Assembly: GCF_024198215.1 (NCBI RefSeq)
Contig: NZ_JAKCFA010000027.1
Location: 1 to 64,000, forward strand
Reading direction: 5' to 3'
DNA length: 64,000 nt
DNA from: Myxococcus qinghaiensis
GTDB lineage: Bacteria; Myxococcota; Myxococcia; Myxococcales; Myxococcaceae
Made by a program: the position numbers and the translations under genes. Below, piece by piece: positions 63,314 to 64,000 of the stretch; position 1 is the stretch's first letter, and the number at the start of each line of letters is the position of its first letter. The notes under the pieces are model-generated. The model saw nothing but the letters and a program-made list of their open reading frames with translations. It ran no database searches and was not told the origin of the DNA.

Positions 63314-64000
63314 ATGCGTAACCTCTTCTTCGCCAGCGCGGGTGTGGCCGCGCTCGTCTCCTCCGGCTGTGCGACGACGTCCCCGGAGGCCCGCCCCGAA
63401 GTCGCCGCGCCAGCCTCCTCCAGCGAGGCCGCCGCGCCGGTGGCCCCCCAGCTTCCCCTGCTGGCGAAGTGGTCCGGCCCGCACGGCGGCGTGCCTCCCT
63501 TCGCCCAGGTGAAGGTGGACGACTTCAAGCCCGCGATATCGGCGGCGATGGACGAGTACCGCCGGGAGCTGGCCGCCATCGCGAGCAACCCCGCCGCGCC
63601 CGACTTCGAGAACACGCTGGCCGCGCTGGAGAACGCGGGCCGCACGTACGCCAACGTGGAGACGCTCTACGGCATCTGGGGCTCGTCCTTGAGCAGCCCG
63701 GAGTTCCAGGCCGTGGAGCGGGAGATGGCGCCCCGCTTCGCCGCCTTCGAGGACGAAGTCACGCAGAACGAGGGCCTCTTCCGCCGCATCGAAGCCGTCT
63801 ACCAGTCCCCCGACAAGGCGAAGCTGACGCCCGAGCAGCAGCGCCTGGCGTGGCTGCACTACACGCGCTTCGTGCGCTCCGGCGCGAAGCTGGACGCGGC
63901 GGCGAAGGCGCGGCTGGGCGCCATCAACCAGCGCCTCGCGTCGCTCTACACGTCCTTCAGCCAGCACGTGCTCGGTGACGAGGAGGGCTACACCGTCGTC
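63314..64000 (+). CDS. M3-family oligopeptidase (Dcp-like), N-terminal part
   Basis: The ATG at 63314 opens a lipoprotein (LFFASAGVAALVSSGC) that runs off the window after 229 codons. The mature N-terminus matches peptidyl-dipeptidase Dcp and oligopeptidase A (FAQVKVDDFKPAISAAMDEY; FENTLAALENAGRTYANVET; PRFAAFEDEVTQNEGLFRRI). The HExxH zinc motif, expected near residue 460, is outside the window. A lipid-anchored M3 enzyme would degrade peptides in the periplasm. Confidence 0.88.
   Translation, partial: MRNLFFASAGVAALVSSGCATTSPEARPEVAAPASSSEAAAPVAPQLPLLAKWSGPHGGVPPFAQVKVDDFKPAISAAMDEYRRELAAIASNPAAPDFENTLAALENAGRTYANVETLYGIWGSSLSSPEFQAVEREMAPRFAAFEDEVTQNEGLFRRIEAVYQSPDKAKLTPEQQRLAWLHYTRFVRSGAKLDAAAKARLGAINQRLASLYTSFSQHVLGDEEGYTVV

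Overview
The window looks like chromosomal DNA from a high-GC myxobacterium (Myxococcus/Corallococcus/Pyxidicoccus type). I infer this from the strong GC bias at third codon positions and the gene content. That content includes many small lipoproteins with Asp-Ala-Gly linkers or Cys-rich tails, a Ser/Thr kinase fused to TPRs, an FHA-containing sigma-54 activator, FHA/GAF and membrane class III cyclases, several orphan histidine kinases and many secreted proteases. I saw no rRNA, tRNA or CRISPR array. The first ~1.2 kb is less GC-rich and accessory: the N-terminus of an IS5-type transposase at the window edge, a short interrupted ORF and an MT-A70 adenine methyltransferase.

Layout. 1.2-9.5 kb: YaiI-like protein, M14 carboxypeptidase, two lipoproteins, a LytS/LytTR two-component pair, a PD40 propeller and a truncated trypsin-like protein. 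9.9-15.9 kb: a CXXCH lipoprotein, a TAXI-type binding protein, an ECF-like sigma factor divergent from an FHA-AAA+-Fis activator with tandem palindromes between them, and a lipoprotein. 15.9-21 kb: a 1207-residue Ser/Thr kinase and rsgA. 21.0-21.4 kb: a dense series of perfect hairpins ending in an intrinsic terminator, a candidate structured RNA. 21.4-33 kb: a metalloprotease/lipoprotein pair, a multi-PAS histidine kinase, thrA with a threonine attenuator (leader peptide, antiterminator, terminator), an FHA-GAF-cyclase, a DUF47/Pit phosphate operon and a thioredoxin. 33-40 kb: LysR regulator, dusA, a virginiamycin B lyase homologue with its catalytic residues, a 650-residue protein with a papain-like Cys/His/Asp order, and an arginase/CGNR operon.

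40-49 kb is a run of secreted or lipid-anchored proteins with signs of decay or variation: a 22-unit 18-bp repeat gene, an M43 metalloprotease, a G7-tract frameshift, another frameshifted ORF, and two genes truncated tail to tail. 49.2-53.3 kb holds a tightly overlapping three-gene operon: an unknown 153-residue protein, a KaiC-family ATPase with three RecA/KaiC modules instead of two, and a GAF histidine kinase. 53.9-64 kb: a membrane adenylate cyclase, an astacin-like protease with FG-GAP repeats, two tiny Cys-containing lipoproteins around a gene relic, a coiled-coil histidine kinase, a TPR protein overlapping an acetyl-CoA hydrolase/CoA-transferase, an outer-membrane protein, and the start of an M3 oligopeptidase cut by the window end.

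The best candidates for undescribed biology are the triple-KaiC operon, the hairpin array after rsgA, and the 650-residue Ala-helix protein. The thr attenuator is the most complete regulatory element visible. All assignments come from reading the sequence and remembered family signatures; no search was run.
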